Positions 23,501 through 35,286 of a DNA stretch of 64,000 bases are shown here, piece by piece. The DNA is taken from assembly GCA_026874595.1 (NCBI GenBank), contig CM049313.1, forward strand, positions 18,969,508-19,033,507, written 5' to 3'. Made by a program: the position numbers and the translations under genes. The stretch's first letter is position 1. Each line of letters opens with the position of its first letter. Under the pieces are notes generated by a model. It was given only the letters and a program-made list of their open reading frames with translations. It ran no database searches and was not told the origin of the DNA. The stretch comes from Sipunculus nudus. Taxonomy: Eukaryota; Annelida; Sipuncula; Golfingiida; Sipunculidae.

Positions 23501-26500
23501 TTCAAGGAATAATTTTGTAGATGCCATGTTGTTATATATAAACTTAAATGCATTATTCCCTTGAAAGTGAAATGAAGGTATTAGTCCATTCTGTCCACTT
23601 GACTGTCCATCTGCAAATTTTTCATATGCATCACAGTATCTCAAAACTTTTACTGTTTTTTTTCATGACATCATATATTGAGAACTTTACTATAACCAAG
23701 TAGGAGGGCCCTTTCCTCTTAGCTTCTCATATGCTTATATAAATAAAAAACATTACAATAGAATATTTTTCATATTTTGCATTTGCAAAAATTTCAAACT
23801 TAAGCTGGTTGTCGTGACCCATGGGTCCTTTGTTTATATTTAGGATTCTCACCATCATTGTTTGGCTAAAACTGAATAAATACCAGACATGGTGCGAATA
23901 CTTGGCAAATGTATATGAATATGAATATGAATATGTACTCCATTATAAAATTTCTTGCATAAGAATGGGAATTCAGGTAAAAATGAAAGTATTTGAATAC
24001 CAGTGCAAATACTTTCAAAATGTATTCATGAATGCATTCATGAATATATTCTATAATATTATTTTAATAATCACTTCAGTTATATTTTATTTAAAAAATC
24101 ATATGATTCTCTTATTATTTTTAATAAAAATTATATTTGGCACAATATTTGTTATTAAATTTTAATAAATAGTTAAACTCTTTATCTTATATGTGCTGCT
24201 TATCAGTTATATGGCCAGGTCAAAATCTGTATGACAGTGGCACTCCATTTGTTAATAAAATAAATGAAATCAATCTCTTCCCTGTCTCCAAAGAAACTAT
24301 CAAAATCATACATAAGCTTAACACTAACAACTCATAATACAGCTTATATTTATTTCCACACAAAAGCAGCATGTGCCTCATTTCAAAATCATATTTTTTT
24401 ATCTTATATAACAGCTGAGCGCCGTGACCCATAGGTCCCTTGTTTTATTTAATAACTCTCCTATTTTGAGCTCCAGCCTTTTAAGAAGATGAAATAATAC
24501 AATTCTGATAAATTTTCCTTAGTTTTGTAGTGCTTTTACTTGCTAAGCATAAATATCTGTAATTATCATACTTTTCCTTGATCATATGAAATATTTGTAG
24601 AAACGTACAAAAAAAGGTAACAAATAAAAAATCGCCACCTGCATTGATTTCTGTAAAAAAAAGTGCCTGAGAACCAAACCTTGCCTAAATGATACAAAAT
24701 ATTATACTCCTTGTGCAGTGGATATATACTGTAATTGCTCTAATAATTACTTCAACACAACCAATAATAGCAGGGTATCACAGGTTTTAAACTTGGATGC
24801 ACAATGCAAAACAGAGCTCTCATTTGTCTAAACCGACTTGGCTCTGTGCCAACTGCTTGAATGCAAAACCCAGCCAACCATGCCATAGAAAGCAGTAGTT
24901 TTGTGGATTAGGAGTTACAGAATGAATGCAGCTTGTAACCATAGTTTTTTTAAGTGCACAGTATATACAAAATTTCTTTAAAAAAAGCAAAATATATGCA
25001 TCAAATGATACACTTGAACATTAAGAGTTTTATCAAGTGTTTTTATTATTTTTACAGACAATGGATGTAAAGCATAAGACAAAAAAAATTGATAAAATAA
25101 GTTAAATCTCGTACTCATAAACTCAAAGACTTTCAGCTGGTGTTCATGCTGCAACTAGTGTGCTTTTAGTTAATGCCGACAGGAAATGATAGGCATGGAA
25201 TAAAAACTACCAGCTGTTTGTTTTATTTTTTATTGATGCCTGTTATTATATTTTCAGATAGACAATTTGAAGAATAAGAATGCGGATGGTATGCCAACCA
25301 TAATGTTACTGGGTGGTTTATTGTGTGGTAGCTCATGGCTTATATATGGCTTTATGCTGCAAGATCCCAACATATATGTGAGTATATAAACTTAAAGCGT
25401 ACTCTTAAGGAAGATGCACTCACTTCTGATCAACCATTGATGATATGGCATCAAAAATATATGTTGCCATATTATTTACATGAAAATGATTTTGGCCTGT
25501 AGTCCTTTTCATCCCCTCATGTCCACCTGTTCTTTTTATGAAAATTTTTATTAGTTACATTTCTAGGGACACAATTATGGTGTAGAGGATGAAAGGACTT
25601 GTTTTCAACAAGGTAAAAAATTTCCAGCCTTACACCTTATTTAAAAAAGAATCATTTGTAAATATGAGAAATCAGTCTATATTTTACAACATATCAGACC
25701 CATTTATGATGGTCAAGGTCATTGGTCACATGCAAAAACAGCCTCAATTGACAGCTTTTGATAAGGTGATGTCATGTGAACACTCTAAAAAATATAGCCA
25801 GCTAAAACAAAGATGGCTACTAATGCAGGGACACATCATATCTGCCAGATCATAGTGAAGAGGCTACTAAAGATGTGAAAAATAAGCTGGGGATTTATTG
25901 TAAAATTCTAAATTGCCATATTAGGATGTCACTTGCATATGTAGTTTTCCAGGAAATAATTGAAAGAAATAAACTTTTTAGAAAATTTTTTACAAAAAAA
26001 CAGGTGGACAGCAGTTGGTACATGAAACAGACTATAGCTGACTGTAAGCCGTTCTGAGCTCATGTGGTGACCCTCTTTAATATGGCAGTCCTATCAATCC
26101 AGTAGTTGACAAGCCATCTGTCAAAACTGTCAGGCATACAAAAAAAAGTTTTGTTCTACTGATTCGTCGCTCCAATTTTTAGCTCAGCTGACTATAAGTC
26201 ATCTGAGCTATAGTCGTAGTCCATTGTCTGTCCGTCTGTCCGTCCGTCTGTCTGTCCGTCCGTCCGTAGATGTGGCACGTTTTGAAACCGTAAGACCTAG
26301 GAATCCGAAATTCAGCATAATGTTAGATGTCCCCAAGATCTCCTACCAAGCCGAAAACTTGGTCTTTGCGACTTCGTTCCTTTGAGAAATTAAGGAAAAA
26401 CCTCAATTTTTTATTAAAAACCTATTTTGACACTTCAGGACTGCCTAATATCAAAACCACTCATCTGTTTTTCCTCATATTTAACATAAATATTCCTCTA

Positions 26501-29500
26501 TATAGTTCCTATATACATGCCAGAAATTATGTCTGTATTATATAATTTTGAAAAAGTTATGGGCCCAAACATAATGCATTTTGTAAAAAATTAGGAAAGA
26601 TATTTGATCACTTAACACAAAACATGTTAAAGCTATGGACTTTTTTACAGTAATATAACTTTAATTAATCAAAATTAAATTGTACACCCAAAATTAGATC
26701 AAAATCTTTTAATTTTTTTAAAATATAAACAAAAATAAAAAATTTGTACCTTAAATTTTGCCCAACTTTCACCGTGGCACGTTTTTTTCCTGTAAGTACT
26801 GTGGATTTAATTTTCACAGCATGTTTTTGTTAGCATTTTGTCTGTTAACACCAAAAATTTGAAACCAGTTGATCAAAAACTGTAGATTTTATTCAAGTTT
26901 TCAAGCACCATGTAACATATTGTTTACATCAAGCTAGTGTTATGCAGTTTGCAAGAGCTCAGCTCCCCAGCTTCAGCTCTCAGTTCCTAAAATTTGGCAT
27001 ACAATAAGAAGTCTCCAAAATCCCCTACCATGCCAAGAATTTGGTCACTAGGACTTATTATCGAGATAATATTGAAAAACTTCGTTTTTCCATAACAAAC
27101 CCATTGTTTCACTTCAAGACTGCCTAATATCAAAACTACTGATCTGACTTTAATCATATATAATATACATCTTTTTCTATTCATTTTCTATGCACATGCC
27201 AGAAATGATGTCAGTATTGTGTAATTGTTTTAAGTTATGGGCCCAAACATTATGCACTTTGTAAAAAAATCAAGAAATATATTTACTCCCTTAACAAGGG
27301 GATTGCTGAAGCTAGAGATTTTTTGTCAGGGATGTAACATTATTTAATCAAGATTCAATTTAATACCCAAAATTAGTTCTGAATTTTTCAAATTTTATAA
27401 GGATTTCAGCTTTTTAGTTTAGAAAGCTGAAAGAAATTGGCCAAAAATTGTAGCTTTTATTAATATTTTTATGAGACCATGTCAGACCTTGACTCTCTCC
27501 AGCCCCTCTTGAGTCACCTGTATGTTGACCTTGTTGAACTTTCAGCAAATTATGCATGCTTGAGGTGAGACATACACTGGGGCAGCCTGGCAGCTTATGG
27601 CCAGCCACAGTTGATCCAGGTGTCCAACCCAACTCATCTAGTAACCATTTAACCAACAACATAACAATAAACAATAAATTAATAAATTTTTATTGGTTTT
27701 TAATAACAAATTAAAGAAAAATAGAAAAGGAATTTGTTAGTTTATAATAACAGGAAATTAACTTGCAGTTACTGATGATATAAGAATCTTGTATCAATGG
27801 ATAGAATGTCATGTATTCCAAATAACACCATGCAGTCACCTATGGTATTTTTCAGTTCAATTTTAATGATAAAAAGGTAAATCATATTATTCATTACTAA
27901 TCATTAAGGATCATATGAAGGAAATTAATGATAGACAAAGATGCAGTTGATAATAGTAATCTAGATTCCTACTGTGTCTAGTGTGTACATTGATGTGAAA
28001 TTAGTCCAAAATGAATATATGACATTTATTTTTTTAAATATAAATAAAAGCCATAAAACCAGGTACTTATGATCATTATTTAAAGGTGTGAATTTTGTAT
28101 ATTCTGGATTCTCAACATCATTGTTTGGTGAAAACTGTGCAATTGTATTTAAATACGAATATGAATATGTACTCCATTATAAAATTGCTTGCATAAAGAA
28201 TGGGAATTCAGGTAAAAATGAAAGTATATGAATACCAGTGCAAATACTTTCAAAATGTATTCATGAATGCATTCATGAATATATTCTTTAATATTATTTA
28301 AATAATCATTTCAGTTATATTTCATTTTAAAAAATTACGATTCTCTTATTATATTTAATAAAAATTATATTTGGGACAATATTTGTAATTTTTTTTAATA
28401 AATAGTTAAACTCTTATATTATATGTTCTGCTTATAAGTTATATGGCCAAGTCAAAATCTGTGTGACAGTAGTACTCCATTTGTTTATAAAATAAATGAA
28501 ATCAATTCTCTTCCCTGTCTCCAAAGGTACTATCAAAATCATACATAAGCTAAACAACAACAACTCATAATACAGCTTATATTTATTACCACACAAAACC
28601 AGCATGTGCCTCATTTCTAAATCATATTTTTTATCATATATAACAGCTGAGCGCCGTGACCCATAGGTCCCTTGTTTGAGGATTGAACTTATTTTTGCAA
28701 ATGAAGGCCAGGCCCTTAGTAAATTTTGTATTTTCTAGGCCACCCAGCAAATTTCCACACAATGTGTCTCGACCAATTAAAAAAAAACCTTTTTGTTCCA
28801 GTCTGTAGAACTATACATATTTTGTGTGGCCTTAAGGATACAGAATTTCCATTTAACTTAAAGGGGCCCATTCTTTTACCAGGCATATTAGGTATACATA
28901 AAATCCTGTAAAGTGTTCTTTGGAAATATGTTATCATCTGCCAAGATTTTGTTTTGAAAACACAAAAATAAACTTGCACCTGGCACAATCAGTGGCATGA
29001 CAGAAAACATAAAGATAGCATCTCACTCTATTTTCATGAATCAAGATGGTAAACAATAGTAAAAATATCTTCTCTATTTGTGATTCATGACAAGTATATC
29101 TTCTTTCTCTGAGTGTAAGTGTTTGTACAAGTGCAATTATTGTACCTTTGGCCATTAGGTCTTGTTATAGTAAACAAAGACAAAGGTATTGTATTTATAA
29201 ATACATAGATAAACAATATCTTAAACAGCTGAAAAAAGATAAACTTAGCCTGTAAGCATGGTAATATCACTAAAAAACTTTATTCAGTCAAACTGAACTG
29301 ATAGCGGAAGGTAGTATACATTATTGCAAGTAACTAGGTACCTTTAACAGGTAATCAAATTGCAGAGTTTCATATGTTAATATACTGCAAACTATTTTAA
29401 TCATTAATTTGAAGAAGATGTAAAATATAACATTTTTAAGAGTGTTTATATTCATTGATTTCTGTTATATGAATATGTTTGATATATTATGTGGTTTTCT

Positions 29501-29619
29501 GGTGATTAACTGAACATTTTCATTTTCAGGCACCAAATTTTCCTGGTATTGCCATCAACCTGGCTAAGCTCTACATTGTCAGCTTGTATGGTTCCTCAGA
29601 TCACAAGAAAGTGGAATAA
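17471..29619 (+). CDS. SLC50A1: SWEET family sugar transporter (SLC50/MtN3), five visible exons, 5' exon unresolved
   Basis: SWEET proteins are seven-helix membrane carriers (two three-helix MtN3 repeats joined by a linker helix) that let sugars move down their gradient across plasma or Golgi membranes. Exons are 17471-17548, 19009-19132, 21880-22041, 25258-25377 and 29530-29619; all junctions are GT-AG, phases match, and together they give 190 residues to the TAA. Visible family marks are the MYKTGDTKNVPY motif after helix 1, LNLIGSSLN in helix 3, SLPAVEI in helix 5, MPTIML then SSWLIYGF in helix 6, and DPNIYAPNFPGIAINLAKLY in helix 7. These include the four family prolines (SPC, VPY, LPA, MPT) and the pocket Asn and Trp residues. 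The length fits a SWEET of about 215 residues once a first exon of some 20-30 codons is added. Introns are 1.5-4.2 kb and full of repeats. The family call is firm; which animal paralogue it is remains open, so the symbol is provisional. Confidence 0.9.
17640..18000. repeat. Short region rich in AAACTG/CAGTTT inverted words in SWEET intron
   Basis: GGTTTACTTCAGT, CAGTTTACTGTAAACTGG and ACTACAGTAAACTGATGTG recur in both directions across 360 bases. This is typical of a decayed MITE with subterminal inverted repeats. The ends are not exact enough to name a family. Confidence 0.35.
18380..18620. repeat. Unclassified GC-richer repeat fragment in SWEET intron
   Basis: The segment GGGGATAGCCAGGCCTGGCT through CCACCAACCGGC (18480-18545) stands out in composition from its AT-rich intron. 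It ends with a duplicated AAGATCTTAAAGATCTT. It is not coding. Confidence 0.3.
19009..19132 (+). CDS. SLC50A1: SWEET exon B (helices 2-3)
   Basis: Acceptor TTTCTCAG ends at 19008 and donor GTAATG begins at 19133. The first base completes a Gly codon. The exon encodes CIGMTHYGILLDNTMLVLLN followed by LIGSSLNVIYSVLYLYLVKDK. It holds helix 3 with the conserved Asn-rich LNLIGSSLN segment and ends in phase 0 after the Lys of KDK. Confidence 0.9.
19340..19840 (+). repeat. Tandem units of about 140 bp carrying TGACCTTGA / TCAAGGTCA sites
   Basis: TCAAGGTCA occurs at 19388, 19534, 19673 and 19813 (gaps 146, 139, 140). In the last two units it is preceded three bases earlier by TGACCTTGA (19661-19669 and 19801-19809). 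Between them run shared words (AACTT-TGAAGTA, TTCAAATTTG, CAA-TTGTTTC). The unit is also present once at 540-745. It lies in the SWEET intron before exon C. Confidence 0.75.
19850..21879. other. SWEET intron, no recognised feature
   Basis: AT-rich intron sequence. I see no exon, no exact repeat and no tRNA-like structure. Confidence 0.5.
21880..22041 (+). CDS. SLC50A1: SWEET exon C (linker helix 4 and helix 5)
   Basis: Fifty-four codons in phase 0, from PKPLFYM to SLPAVEI, between a TTTCAG acceptor and a GTAAGT donor. It holds the linker helix (LFILYFVVLYGYVLG), a charged loop (DVVDDNTRAE) and the start of the second MtN3 repeat. The proline of SLPAVE corresponds to a family hinge proline. 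Confidence 0.9.
22224..24445 (+). mobile_element. Hairpin-ended TCCG element, copy 1, inserted in another repeat
   Basis: It begins with a perfect hairpin: 14-base arms TAGCTCAGCTGACT and its complement around ATA (22224-22254). (TCCG)5 follows at 22271-22290, and after about 2.2 kb it ends CAGCTGAGCGCCGTGACCCA-TAGGTCCCTTGTTT. An internal ending-like motif (GTGACCCATGGGTCCTTTGT) is at 23814-23833, so the copy may be a fusion of two. Left of it is the first part of the TGGTTCTCAG repeat (from about 22152), and right of it the rest (24446-24690), so the insertion point is visible. No long ORF. Confidence 0.75.
24446..24690 (+). mobile_element. Right part of a TGGTTCTCAG MITE, split by the hairpin element
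   Basis: Matches the uninterrupted copies at 31231-31545 and 40927-41235: AAGAAGAT-AAATAATACAATT, TTTTGTAGTGCTTTTA, and the inverted end GTGCCTGAGAACCAAACC at 24663-24680. Its left part lies at about 22152-22223 (GGCACTGCCC, CCTGCATCAAATTTTT). Confidence 0.7.
24700..25257. other. SWEET intron, no recognised feature
   Basis: AT-rich sequence with an ordinary polypyrimidine run before exon D. Nothing else seen. Confidence 0.45.
25258..25377 (+). CDS. SLC50A1: SWEET exon D (helix 6)
   Basis: Forty codons in phase 0 between acceptor ATTTTCAG and donor GTGAGT. It begins IDNLKNKNADGMPTIMLLGG, the family's loop and helix 6 entry (K-K-xx-MP). It continues through SSWLIYGFML, containing the pocket Trp, to QDPNIY. 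Confidence 0.92.
25500..26050 (+). repeat. Dispersed repeat, copy 2 (copy 1 at 12590-13115)
   Basis: Same direction and order of shared words as copy 1, about 85% similar by eye. It lies in the last SWEET intron, just after exon D. Confidence 0.75.
26180..28678 (+). mobile_element. Hairpin-ended TCCG element, copy 2
   Basis: The hairpin at 26180-26210 (one mismatch, GTCATCTGAG) is followed by a TCYG run (26227-26270). A body similar to copy 1 follows (ATGTCCCCAAGATCTCCTAC, CTGCCTAATATCAAAACCAC, a GTGGCACGTTTTTTTCC word and ATTCATGAATGCATTCATGA). The end GAGCGCCGTGACCCA-TAGGTCCCTTGTTT is at 28649-28677. 23821-24440 and 28081-28678 are near-identical 3' parts of the two copies. Confidence 0.75.
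28679..29529. other. SWEET intron, no recognised feature
   Basis: AT-rich intron sequence before the last exon. Short ORFs on both strands are not supported by splice or composition signals. Confidence 0.4.
29530..29619 (+). CDS. SLC50A1: SWEET last exon (helix 7 and short tail)
   Basis: Begins after CATTTTCAG. It encodes APNFPGIAINLAKLYIVSLY followed by a short polar tail (GSSDHKKVE) and TAA at 29617-29619. PNF-G and the Asn in AINLAKLY match the helix 7 signature. The 3' UTR end is unclear; no close AATAAA follows in the next 100 bases. Confidence 0.92.
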   Translation, partial: APNFPGIAINLAKLYIVSLYGSSDHKKVE

Positions 29620-30934
29620 TGCTCAACCAAGAGATATCCTCTAGAATAATGTGCCTTTTCATAATACAAATTTATTTTAAAACATTTTGAGCACGGCAAA
29701 TGATTTATATAGATACAGGGGCGTCAGTACAGGAAGGGGGGGGGGGGAGGGTAGGGAGTATATATACCCCCCCCCCCCCACTATTTAGCTAGGGGGGATG
29801 GTCAATGTAAATATCTCCCTGTAATTCAGAGAATAATATTTATGTATTGGAAATGAAATATATTAATAATTATAATTTTAGACTGTGGCTCCATTTCTGA
29901 GTTAATAATGAAATTTTATATATCTAAACCTGATTTAGAATTAACCTATACGGGAAACATAATATCTTATTTCTTTAAATCTTATACTTAATTGTAATAC
30001 ATTTGAGTAATACATAAAAATATATATATATATAAACTAAATATATATGCTTATAAAAAGGCCCCAAGTTTGATTATCCCCCCCCCCCCCACCCCTTTCC
30101 CACTCCTGCGAGTCATTCGATCCCCCCCACCTCACCCACCCCCACCCTTGAGGATACGTTGACGCCAAAGCAGTGTATAGATATAAGCTTATTTTTGCGT
30201 TCAGAAGCACATAAGGCAAAAAAAAGGCAGTATGCCAAAATGTTGTCATTTAGATACATATTTTCATTGTTTATTGATCAGTCATTGCTTTGAAAAAGCA
30301 CTCACAGCGAAAAAAGCATTCACTTTTTCTCATTGGCAGCTGTTGTTTTTGACTCGTGCCAAAATATTTTGAGTAGGATTCAAATTGATCAGAAAGAATT
30401 ACATTAACAACTTTTTTGGATTGCCATGTGATTACTCAAAACTTTTGGCATCAGCTTTGTGGAAAAGATATCATTCAGTTGAAGATATACATAACTTGGT
30501 AATTTTATTCACACAGAATACTATAGTCAACTATAATATAAATATATTAAAGAATTTTGAAGCCATAGAGAGTAGCAGTAGTGTTCAGTTATAAGCAATT
30601 TTGCTAAATATCTCCATCAGCTATTAGTTGAGTTGGCATATACTCAGTGAAATATAGTATTTTTATGAATGTAATAATGTGAACATGATGTTATTTGCAG
30701 CAGACAGATCAGAAATTTTTCTACCTATTTGTAGGCTAATATATTTCTGTGATAAAAATACTTGAAATGTAAGGTGTCTGCAACATGTATTGAGTCTTTA
30801 AATGTTCTCCTTTATACAGTGTTAAATATTTTAGCAAAATGTGAAGTGTTAAAGTATAGTTTCAGGTAGACTAGTTTTACAGGGCTAATCAGGGTTATAC
30901 ATGTATCGTCAGCATAGTATATGCTCTATCTTTT
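29620..30934. other. 3' flank of SWEET with homopolymer runs
   Basis: Runs of G (29738-29748) and C (29767-29779 and 30080-30090) lie in inverted order, and GGCGTCAGTACAGG (29720) pairs with CGTTGACGCC (30156-30165). A decayed inverted-repeat element spanning about 29718-30170 is possible. The ORF at 30385-30594 is unremarkable. The 3' UTR end is not resolved. Confidence 0.35.
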
Positions 30935-30936
30935 TA

Positions 30937-31113
30937 CAGTAAAACCTCGCTCAACGACCACCTCAGTTAAGTGACCACCTCAAAATAATGACCACCTTTT
31001 CTAGGTCCCAATTCGTTTTTGCCCTTTATATCAGACCTCGTTTAGATGACCAAGCTGAAAATGCGAGGACTACATCAGGTCCTGTAGGTGGTCATAATTT
31101 TGAGGTTTTACTG
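30937..31113. mobile_element. MITE of pogo/Tigger type (TA, CAGTAAAACCTC ends)
   Basis: CAGTAAAACCTCGC after TA at the left, and GAGGTTTTACTG before TA at the right. The inside carries GACCACCT words in one half and AGGTGGTC in the other. It is 177 bp and non-coding, and is related in layout to 13321-13502. Confidence 0.78.
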
Positions 31114-31230
31114 TAGACAGATTATAAGTGGTAGGAATTTGTTGTAAAATGGTGTTTGATGATTGAAAACAAGACCAATGATCTATTTTTACTTGATTAT
31201 GTACCTTACTTATTACCATGAAATCTCATG

Positions 31231-31545
31231 TTAGGAGCCAAAAAAAAAGGTCTGGTTCTCAGCCACTGCCCATGTCATTTTTAACCCCCCGCATCAGAAA
31301 TTGTTATTTTGATTTTCTACTTTCAAGAAGATAAAATAATACAATTTTGAGAAGATTTCCTTTTTTTATGTAGTGCTTTAACCTGTTTAGCAAAAAAATT
31401 CTGTTATTATCATGCTTTTCCTGATCATATGAAATTTTTTATTGAAACATACAAAAAAAGGTAAAAAAATTTTAAAATTGCCAGCCCACACTGATTTCTG
31501 AAAAAAAGTTCCTGAGAACCATACCTTTTATTTTTTCGGCCTTAC
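31231..31545. mobile_element. TGGTTCTCAG MITE, uninterrupted copy with about 30-bp inverted ends
   Basis: The left end GGAGCCAAAAAAAAAGGTCT-GGTTCTCAG pairs with the right end CTGAGAACCATACCTTTTAT-TTTTTCGGCC. About 315 bp, no ORF. Related copies are at 40927-41235 and, split, at 22152-24690. A right end alone lies at 45740-45780. Confidence 0.75.
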
Positions 31546-33540
31546 CGGTATACCATAAATATTGACCAATTATATTCAGTCTGACTTGTACATCACGCTG
31601 AAAGGTCAAGGCGAATGCCTGGTTGTTGTTGACAGTTGCTCGCTGCACATGCAAGGATCAGTTTTAAGGCTGTTCACTTCTTTGTATCCTGGCTTTCTTA
31701 TATCTTTGACAAGATTAGACTTCAGGATATAAAAATGTGTTTATGACTTTCTTCCCATTCCACACATAATATTAATGATCAATTATGCAAAAATATGAGA
31801 AATTTTATTAATTATGAAAGAAAACTACGAGTCATTGCTGTAATTGATTAATCATCACACCACAACAGATAACATGATTGTTTTCTTTGGATATAAGCAG
31901 GATAATAAAATAATGATCAGACATGGTCTACTCCTCAGGATATGGCTATACACTTGCAGTCTTCCCAGATCTCCTTTGTTTCAAACACTGTTTTGTATAG
32001 CAATATTCTCAGGGTTTGGCCACCAGGGTGAGCACAGAGCAAAGAATTGTAAACAGACTAATGAGAGCATTGTATTGCATTGGGCATCCAGCTCCAAATT
32101 TAAATATGTGACACCCAGCTCTCAATGGTCTGATCCTTGGCCCTGTGCTAGAGCTGATGTAGTCAGACCAAGGAGAGTGAACGTCAGCATATGTAAGATG
32201 TGGAGCTGGATGCACAATGCAATACCACCCTCTCATTAGTCTGATAACAGACTGCAGAATATAACTGCTGTGTGAGGAGCATAGATATACATATCACAGC
32301 CATATAATATCTCTCTGGTAAGAGTCATGTTGAATTATACAACCTGTTCTGATTTCTTGTTGTTCACTGTTGATGAATTATTCAGGAAATTTGTTACAAG
32401 TATATAACCTTCTTGTTTATTGTTGAATGATTACATTGTTTTTGTTGTTTCTAGACCTTAATATGTGCATTACTTTAGAAGAGTAATGCTTGTTGAATTA
32501 AACTTTGAATATATCTCACAAGGAGTGAATTCAGCCAAATATTTTTACAGTTTATGGTGGGCAAGAGTGCACAACCACACACCTGAATTCAAAATATATA
32601 TATACAATCCTTTTATGTCATATCAAGTGCAATAATTTTCCATATTCACAATTTGAAGGATCAATTGCACTGCTGTGATAATTGATGGCTTGCAATGTAT
32701 TGTGTCCATCAGTTAGCCAAGTTATAAAGTGTAAAACCCATTTAGAAGAGTATGGGTTTATGCTTGAACAATCACTCATTTGATATTTCAAATGGATAAA
32801 ATTGGTTGTCAGTGTACATGCATGTCTGGGTATATACATGAAAATTTTCAAAGGAGTAATTTTCACATAAAGGGCCTTTGTGAATGGCAGGATTCCTTGC
32901 AAAAATATGAGTGCAATGTCTTCTATACCACTGCAAGCTTCTGCCATTTTAAGATTAAGTTTTGTACCTGCCAGGCTATCAAAAGTGATATGCTTTCAGA
33001 GGAAGCATTCTTCTTTGAAGGAACCACTGATCATAACTGAGGGCACGTCATAACAGACATGAGTTATCTATTGCTGCATGCTTCTTGGTTATATGGATTA
33101 GTTTTACCATAAATTGTGGGTTTGCCTAAGTTGGTATGTTTAATTCAGGTATTGCTTAGTGCTTTATAAGGTAACATTTTTATAGGATTTTATTTTATAC
33201 TTGTAATATACCAATATATTGGATCCATAGATTCTGCTTTGGTTGCTCAACTTTGTGTGCTTTAAGTGATTTGATATGCAGGGTCAGGTTTTAGTTTCTC
33301 ACCCATGTCCCCACACCTGCCAAATGCAAATATTTAGTGAAACTTGTGTAAAGGACCACTCTGGGACTGGCAAAATGTATTCTTAATTTACAGGTGTCCT
33401 TATTAGATGGGTCAGTTATAAACAATATGAATACTTTCTGTTCACTCAAGGGTGGTCTAAATTAATAGAAAGGTGGTCTTTCAGACAGGTTCCACTGTAT
33501 ATACAAATTAATTTGTCTTGAATCAAGACCATCGAGAACA
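31546..33540. other. Non-coding stretch with a lone MITE right end
   Basis: An AGGTTCCACTGTA end at 33488-33500 with GGTGGTC words upstream (33452, 33472) looks like the right side of a pogo-type relic. Two short overlapping ORFs (31844-32239 and 32009-32236) face each other and have no recognisable motif. No exons seen. Confidence 0.35.
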
Positions 33541-34480
33541 GTTACACTCAAAACACTGCTCTGTGATGTAAACTGATCAGGGCATCTCCTACCGATGCAG
33601 AGGCAGATTAAACAGACTCTGACACAGATCAGAAATAAAACTTTAAAATAATACACAAACACTGATACACAATACTCTGACATAGAGTACGACACTGAAA
33701 CCATAGACCCTGAGACAAAATACACAGACACAGATTAGACACAGAGTTCACAGACACAGAGTCCACAGACACAAAAAAAAATGGAAACAGAATGCAAAAC
33801 ACAGAATATTCTGATACAAATAACACAGACATAGACAAAGAATCAGAGACTACATGTACACTGGCACAAAATACATAGTGAGGCAGAATACACAATCACT
33901 GACACAAAACACACAACACATATATAGAATAAATTAACACTAATACATAACAGGATGTATCCAAACCCTGATACAGAATACACAGAGACAACATTGACAT
34001 ATAATACACAATTATTGACACAAAATGCAAAACTACATACACTGATATAGAATACTCTGGCACTAGGACAGAATGTATTGACACTAGGACAGAATACACC
34101 GGTACTGAGTCAGACTACACAGAAAATTAACCAGAAAACACAATCTCTGACACATAATGCATAATACAGAGACAAACCACAGACCCATAATACACAGACA
34201 AAGAATACACAAATATAATGCACAGACGCAATACACAGAGGACACAGAATACACAAGCAGCATACACAGACACAGACTACACAGCTTAATACACAGAATA
34301 TACAGACACAAAATACACAGTCACAGAATACACAGACATTATCAGAGAATACACAGACACCAAATACACAAACACTGACAAAGAATTTAATACACAGACA
34401 CAATACACAGACACAGAATATACAAACATAGTCAGAGAATACATAGTAATGGAATATAAATTGGACACAGGTATGTCAGC
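33541..34480 (+). repeat. Imperfect ACACAGA-type tandem array
   Basis: Words ACACAGA, AATACACAGACAC and TCTGACACA repeat every 7-18 bases over 0.9 kb. On the - strand this gives several overlapping Cys/Val/Leu/Ser-rich ORFs (for example 33462-33731, 33896-34099 and 34110-34403). They are by-products of the repeat. Confidence 0.85.
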
Positions 34481-35260
34481 AGCAGAGTTTACACAGAAAC
34501 AGTACTTTACAGAGCCAGTTCACAGACAGACATGTCTTCATGTCTTGCCATGATTCTTTAATGATCATACGCTGCAGCTCGTTAGGATTATTACAGGATT
34601 GAAAAGCCTGTCAGATAAATGCCAGAAAAGGAATATAGTTTCTTGTTTAAACCTAATTGAATATAGCAATTGTACTGTTATGTTAAGATTCAGGTATATG
34701 TTACAAGAACTACATGGCAGATACAAAACAACACTGCAGTGCTTTAACCCAGGATTCGGGTCAAGAGATCCAAATTTGGGCATTAAATAAATTCATTGTG
34801 ACCAGAAATTCATAAACAGCTTTAGCGTCTGTTTTATATACAGGTACTGCATATATTATAGGTAAAGATGGAACATTTTACTTCCTAATTGTTATATATT
34901 TCTACATTATTTTAATTGTTATGGATTGCAATAAATAAATTGTTCATATATTTGTTGCCTTTGTTTGATATGTTATAAACTTATATTCTGCTGTACATCT
35001 TCTTCTTTTCTACATATCATACATATCCTATGACATTATATTTGATTGTCATTTGTGGTGATAGAAGCACAATAAGAGGAAGATATAATAACAAGTTGAA
35101 GCATTGTCATTGGTCTCTCTACACAGCTCTGTTCACTTAAAATACACAAAAGGTTGCCCCCCTACTTGTGACTTAGTCCACCCCTCCCCACCCCTAAATC
35201 CCTCACATTCATGACATGGATATTGTTATCCCCTCTGTATAAACATGCCAAGGACATGGT
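34481..35260. other. Non-coding stretch between two tandem arrays
   Basis: AATAAA motifs occur at 34786 and 34931. If SWEET has a very long 3' UTR one could serve as a poly(A) signal, but no evidence ties them to it. Nothing else seen. Confidence 0.3.
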
Positions 35261-35286
35261 AAATCACATGGCACCCCTTGGTCCAA

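Noticed and set aside
30385-30594. 69-aa ORF as an extra SWEET-linked exon
   Set aside because: SWEET ends with a stop at 29619; this ORF has no splice sites or family motif.
33462-34468. Cys/Val/Leu-rich minus-strand ORFs resembling membrane or Cys-rich peptides
   Set aside because: Produced by the ACACAGA-type array; several overlap in different frames.
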